From NCBI RefSeq assembly GCF_021390335.1, contig NZ_JAJUXK010000004.1, forward strand, positions 930,001 through 994,000: a stretch of DNA of 64,000 nt. The letters run 5' to 3'. The stretch is from Dyadobacter sp. CY343. Its GTDB lineage: Bacteria; Bacteroidota; Bacteroidia; Cytophagales; Spirosomataceae. Positions 59,680 through 64,000 of this stretch are shown here, piece by piece. Made by a program: the position numbers and the translations under genes. Position 1 is the first letter of the stretch; every line of letters begins with the position of its first letter. A model generated the notes under the pieces. The model saw only the letters and a list, made by a program, of their open reading frames with translations. It made no database searches and was not told where the DNA came from.

Positions 59680-62600
59680 ATGTATCAACTCATTCGAACC
59701 GCACTCCGGCAGCCGATTTCCATTGTCGTGGTCGTAATAGGAATTCTGTTCTTTTCCGTGCTGTCGATCCGCAGCATTCCGGTCGACATTTCCAAATCTG
59801 GATCTGCCTACTATTTACGTGGTACAGCCTTACGGAGGTATGGCGCCCGATCAAATGGATGGTTTTATTGCCACGCGTTACCAGGACCACTTTCTGTACG
59901 TGTCGGGAATTCGGGATGTGGATGTAAAAACGATTCAGGGATTGTCGCTGATCAAACTTTCTTTTTATCCCGGAACAGATATGGCGCAGGCTGCGGCCGA
60001 GGTTGCCAACAATGTATCTCGGGCAAAGGCGTATATGCCCGAGGGTACCGTGCCGCCACAGGTCGTGCGCTTCGATGCGAGTTCTGTGCCGATCGGGCAA
60101 ATGGTGTTCGAAAGTTCTTCCCGTTCGTTAAATGAGATCCAGGATTTTGCTTCGTCGCGCGTGCGTCCAATGTTCAGCCGGATCGAAGGTGTTTCCAGCC
60201 CGCCGCCATTTGGTGGTAACCAGCGCACTATCGTGATCCGCGTCGACCCGGAGCGGATTAGGAGCTACCATATGACGCCCGAAGAGATCATTAAATCTAT
60301 TATTACCAATAACCAGCCTTCCCCGGCAGGTAACATCAGAATGGGCGACCGCACTTTGATGACGCCGGTCAATTCCCTGATCAAAAAACCCGAAGATTTC
60401 CTCAATATCCCGATCCGCGTGGGCGCCGGCCCAACGGTTTTTATTCGCGACGTGGGAACTGTGGAAGACGGCGCTGACGTGACTGTGAGCTATGCATTGA
60501 TCAATGGCCGCCGCGCGGTTTATATTCCGGTGGTTAAAAAATCGGATGCTTCTACATTGGATGTAGTGAACAATATCCGCGCCGCATTGCCGCAACTACG
60601 AAATGCAGTGCCGGAAGATGTGAAAATATCTTATGAATTTGACCAGTCGGTGTATGTGACCAATTCGCTCAAAAGCTTGATCACGGAAGGTATCCTAGGT
60701 GCATTGCTCACCGGGTTAATGGTACTGCTTTTCCTGCGTGACTGGCGGAGTGTGATCATCGTGGTGGTGACGATCCCAATATCGATTTTGTCCGCAGTGA
60801 TATTGATGAATTTGTTTGGACAAACGATTAATATCATGACTTTAAGCGGGTTAGCACTGGCTATTGGTGTATTGGTCGATCAGGCGACGGTGACGATTGA
60901 GAATATTCACCAGCACCAGGAAATGGGTAAACCCAAGGAACAGGCGATCTGGGATGCTTGTAAGGAAATCGCATTTCCGGAGTTTTTGATCCTGCTGGCT
61001 ATTCTGGCCGTTTTCGCGCCTTCGTTTGTCATGAGTGGTATTCCAAGATCGATGTTTTTGCCCCTTTCGCTGGCGGTAGGTTTTGCGATGATCGCTTCTT
61101 TTTTATTGTCGCAAACATTGGTACCCGTATTGGCAAACTGGCTTTTGAAAGACCATCCACATCACGAAGCGCCCACTTTGGCATTGGATAACCAGGAAGT
61201 AACAGATGTAATCGAGGAAGGTGCGCACCCTTCCCTGCCTCCTACTGGTTTTGAGAAATTCAAGTTGAGATATCTGGGCTTTTTGTCTGGAATCATGAAC
61301 CGCGGAAAACTCGTCGTGCCCGTTTATCTGATCGGAACAGTATTGCTGATCGTAGGCGGTTTCCTGCTGATCGGAACCGATATTTTACCAAAAGCAAATA
61401 GCCACCAGTTCCAGATGCGCCTCCGCGTGCCGGATGGTACCCGGGTAGAACGTACTGAACAGGCTACATTGAAAGTATTGAACCTGATCAAATCGGAAGT
61501 GGGCCAGGAACATGTGGAAATATCCTCGGCATACGTCGGAACAGTGCCATCAAGTTATGGTACTTCCAACATTTTCGTATTCAACAGCGGCCCGCACGAG
61601 GCGGTATTGCAGGTTTCTTTGCATGAAGATTTTCCGGTTCAAATGGATGCATTAAAAGAAAAGCTGCGGTCCAGGATTGGGAAAGAAATACCTAATCTGG
61701 CAATATCCTTCGAGCCTATTGAGCTGGTTGACAAGATCATGAGTCAGGGCGCTTCGACGCCTATTGAAGTGAGTGTAGCCGCAAAAGATGTGGAAGAAGC
61801 AGGGAGATTTGCCAAGAAAATTCAGAAAGAAATGCAGCAGATCGCATTCCTCCGCGATGTCCAGATCGCGCAGCCGCTGGAATACCCTATCCTGGATGTG
61901 AAAATCGACCGCGAGCGCGCCGGACAGCTTGGTATTACCTCCACACAAGTGGCCAGATCAATGGTGGCCGCAACTTCTTCCAGCCGTTTTACAGATAAAA
62001 ACCTTTGGCTCGATGATTCAAAAGGACTGGCATATCAGGTTCAGGTTCAGATTCCGGAGTACCAGATGAGTTCTGTGGAAGATATTGGAACAATACCCTT
62101 GAAAACCGGAGTAAGTAACCCGCTGCTGGCCGACGTAGCTACATTTTCCGAAAAAACGGCCCCTGGAGAATACGATCGCGCCGGTCCAAACAGGTTAGTA
62201 ACCGTCACTGCGAACATTCATAAAAAAGACCTTGGCGCGGCTTCTACGGCCGTTAAGAAGGCGATCAAGAATGCAGGCGAGCCGCCGCGGGGTGTTTTGG
62301 TGGAATTAAAGGGGCAGTCAGATCTGCTTTCGGAAACACTTACCAGCTTGCAAACTGGTCTGCTGATCGCGGTGGTAATCATGTTCCTTTTACTGGCGGC
62401 GACTTACCAGTCTTTCAAACTTTCGCTGGTGGTATTATCAACAATTCCTGCGGTAGTAGTGGGTTCAATAGGGCTGCTGTTGCTCACCGGCGCGACACTG
62501 AACCTGCAATCCTACATGGGACTGATCATGTCGGTCGGAGTATCGGTTGCGAATGCGATTTTGATGGTGACCAATGCGGAGAACCTGCGTTTGAAATTGC

Positions 62601-62905
62601 AGGATGCGCGTCAGGCAGTCGTACTCGCAGCCGGCTCCCGGATCCGACCGATTCTGATGACGAGTATCGCGATGATCGCGGGAATGGTTCCGATGGCGTC
62701 GGGCATGGGCGAGGGCGGTGACCAGATCGCGCCGCTGGGACAGGCTGTGATCGGAGGCTTGATCGCCTCGACGCTGGCTTCGCTGTTAATTCTGCCGGCC
62801 GTTTTCACGATGGTGCAGCGCAAAGCTTCCGTTCTTTCTGTTTCCCTTGATCCTGAGGATCCCGAGAGTAATTTTTTCCGTAAAAAACTTCAAACATCCA
62901 TTTCC
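59680..62905 (+). CDS. AcrB-type RND efflux permease, frameshifted near 59791 and fused in frame to the MFP
   Basis: About 1,075 codons. It begins MYQLIRTALRQPISIVVVVIGI (TM1), then RSIPVDI in one frame. At about 59791 the expected FPNLDLPTIYVVQPYGGMAPDQMDGF continues in the +1-shifted frame, so 2 bases appear lost (or one gained) at the Phe codon. All later RND features are in the second frame: TM4 LSGLALAIGVLVDQATVTIENI, the periplasmic porter domain, and the C-terminal TM block ending SVSLDPEDPESNFFRKKLQ. That frame has no stop before the MFP. It may be a sequencing indel or a broken gene. Confidence 0.85.
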
Positions 62906-64000
62906 ATGAATACCCTGAAATCTCTTCTTATCATTCTGACGGTTACGATTGGAATGAGTGCATGCAGTTCCGAGGCTGAAACCAGTGAAAAACACGCGCA
63001 AAAAACCGAGCAGCCCGCCGCGGTGGAACTCGCCCAGGTGCAAAGCCTGAAACCCGCCAAACAAATCGCATTGCCGGGTGAGCTGAAAGCATGGAACAAA
63101 GTGAGCATTTACCCGAAAGTGAAAGGTTTTGTAAAAACAGTGAATGCAGACCGGGGAACGATGGTGAAAAAAGGGCAGATACTGGCTGTTCTCGAAGCGC
63201 CGGAAATACTCGCTGAGCTCAGTCAGGCCAAAGCGCAGGTGATCGCCGCGGAGGCAAACCTGCACGAAGTCACCACCAAATTTCGAACCAGCGCATTGAC
63301 TTACAGCAGATTGGTAAGAACCAATAAAACCGAAGGCGCAGTATCGCTCAATGAACTGGACATTGCGAAAGCAAGGGTATTAACCGACAGCTCGGCCACC
63401 GCAGTAGCCAAAGGAAACGTACAAGCTGCGAAATCGTTTATGGAAACAAAAGCAGAGCTGGCCAGATACCTGACCGTCACAGCCCCATTCGACGGGATCG
63501 TGACCGAGCGGAATATCAGCCCAGGTGCATTGGTTGGGCCGGGTGAAAGTGCGGCAAAGCCTCTGTTCATGCTGGAAGACAATACGAAACTGCGTCTCAC
63601 ACTGGCTATTCCTGAAAACTTGTCGGGCGCAGTTCCTTCGAAAGGCGAAGTAAATTTCACAGTTTCGGCCAGTCCAGAGAAAAAGTACAAAGCAATTTAT
63701 GCTAGAAGTTCAAGAACATTATCAGAAGAAAACCGCTCTATGATCACAGAATTTGACTTCAACAATAAATCAAATGAGCTCAAAGCCGGCATGTATGCAC
63801 AGGTTTTGCTGAATACGGAAAGATCGTCCAATACCCTGTTTGTCCCCGTCACTTCGGTCGTAAATTCGAGCGAGCAGGTTTTTGTAATTCGGGATAAAAA
63901 CAAAAAAGCGGAATGGGTACCAGTAAAAAGGGGGATTGTGGTAGATACGCTTGTAGAAGTCTTCGGCGACCTGCATGCCGGCGATCAGATTGTGAAAAAG
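62906..64000 (+). CDS. RND efflux periplasmic adaptor (membrane fusion protein), runs off right edge
   Basis: It begins MNTLKSLLIILTVTIGMSACSS, a lipoprotein-type signal (Cys at residue 20), followed by HlyD/MFP features. The lipoyl-like strand is YPKVKGFVKTVNADRGTMVKKGQILAVLEAPE, the coiled-coil hairpin is LAELSQAKAQVIAAEANLHEVT and later repeats, then LTVTAPFDGIVTERNISPGALV and ELKAGMYAQVLLNTE. It would link the RND permease to TolC. There is no stop codon between the RND frame and this ATG, so the two could be made as one polypeptide with the signal as an extra TM. The C-terminus is outside the window. Confidence 0.88.
   Translation, partial: MNTLKSLLIILTVTIGMSACSSEAETSEKHAQKTEQPAAVELAQVQSLKPAKQIALPGELKAWNKVSIYPKVKGFVKTVNADRGTMVKKGQILAVLEAPEILAELSQAKAQVIAAEANLHEVTTKFRTSALTYSRLVRTNKTEGAVSLNELDIAKARVLTDSSATAVAKGNVQAAKSFMETKAELARYLTVTAPFDGIVTERNISPGALVGPGESAAKPLFMLEDNTKLRLTLAIPENLSGAVPSKGEVNFTVSASPEKKYKAIYARSSRTLSEENRSMITEFDFNNKSNELKAGMYAQVLLNTERSSNTLFVPVTSVVNSSEQVFVIRDKNKKAEWVPVKRGIVVDTLVEVFGDLHAGDQIVKK

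Noticed and set aside
59680..60135. A complete 151-residue protein
   Set aside because: Only the first 36 or so residues match an RND N-terminus; the rest is out-of-frame translation after the frameshift.

Overview
The window looks like chromosome from a Bacteroidota bacterium of the order Cytophagales, most like Dyadobacter or a close relative. This is an inference from gene content. The support is: Bacteroidota-style promoters (TAnnTTTG boxes) with no Shine-Dalgarno pattern; a type IX secretion (T9SS) C-terminal sorting-type domain; paired DUF4369/TlpA-like thioredoxin proteins; a copper island with an HMA-AraC regulator and a HYC_CC_PP protein; a SocA/Panacea-domain protein; and many SusC-era style outer-membrane beta-barrels. 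There are no insertion sequences, no phage genes and no CRISPR array.

Layout. 1-1.9 kb: a phosphonate-type catabolic pair (TIGR03364-like FAD oxidoreductase, phosphonatase-like HAD hydrolase) behind an XRE-cupin regulator. 2.0-5.6 kb: a Panacea-domain protein with a two-TM partner (possible toxin-antitoxin pair), small unknowns, a DUF983 protein and a class II Fic protein. 5.6-15.9 kb: housekeeping and envelope genes (SDR-DUF2867, YfiT/DinB, a three-gene ATGA-coupled operon of YfhO protein, CTD-only lipoprotein and OMP, then pfkA, YdcF, a TlpA-like protein and a lactonase). 16.0-24.2 kb: a copper handling island (CopA, HMA chaperones, HYC_CC_PP protein, TonB receptor, HMA-AraC regulator, metal-binding lipoprotein, His/Met-rich outer membrane protein). 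25.0-28.1 kb: thiosulfate/sulfide genes (two YeeE/YedE halves, MBL-rhodanese) interrupted by a VapBC pair. 28.2-31.1 kb: a MATE transporter and HflX.

31.2-32.05 kb is the most unusual stretch: one canonical tRNA-Arg(CCU) surrounded by five variant copies. Each variant carries GC-rich or hairpin-forming inserts at the same positions in the D arm, anticodon loop and T arm, and five of the six units end in the same terminator hairpin. 32.1-36.6 kb is a small surface-glycan cluster. 36.9-38.8 kb has two L,D-transpeptidases overlapping tail to tail. 39.0-43.5 kb has tyrosine-pathway genes and modABC. 44.27-44.98 kb is a 219-bp-period array of alternating palindromes. 45.0-49.8 kb has a nucleotidyltransferase, an A-type Fe-S carrier, thrB and thrA. 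50.0-55.8 kb has an OMP, a small membrane protein, a large FAD/Fe-S dehydrogenase and a TlpA-like protein lacking its CXXC. 55.9-64 kb holds a two-component system divergent from a TolC-RND-MFP efflux operon. In that operon the RND permease has a frameshift after its first TM, and its frame runs without a stop into the membrane-fusion protein, which leaves the window at the right edge.

How the parts work together: the copper island couples sensing (HMA-AraC), cytosolic export (CopA), periplasmic binding (HMA, HMBD) and outer-membrane traffic (TonB receptor, His/Met-rich OMP). The two-component system probably controls the adjacent efflux operon; an exact 13-bp inverted repeat lies in the shared intergenic region. 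All functional calls rest on reading motifs in the sequence; no database search was run.
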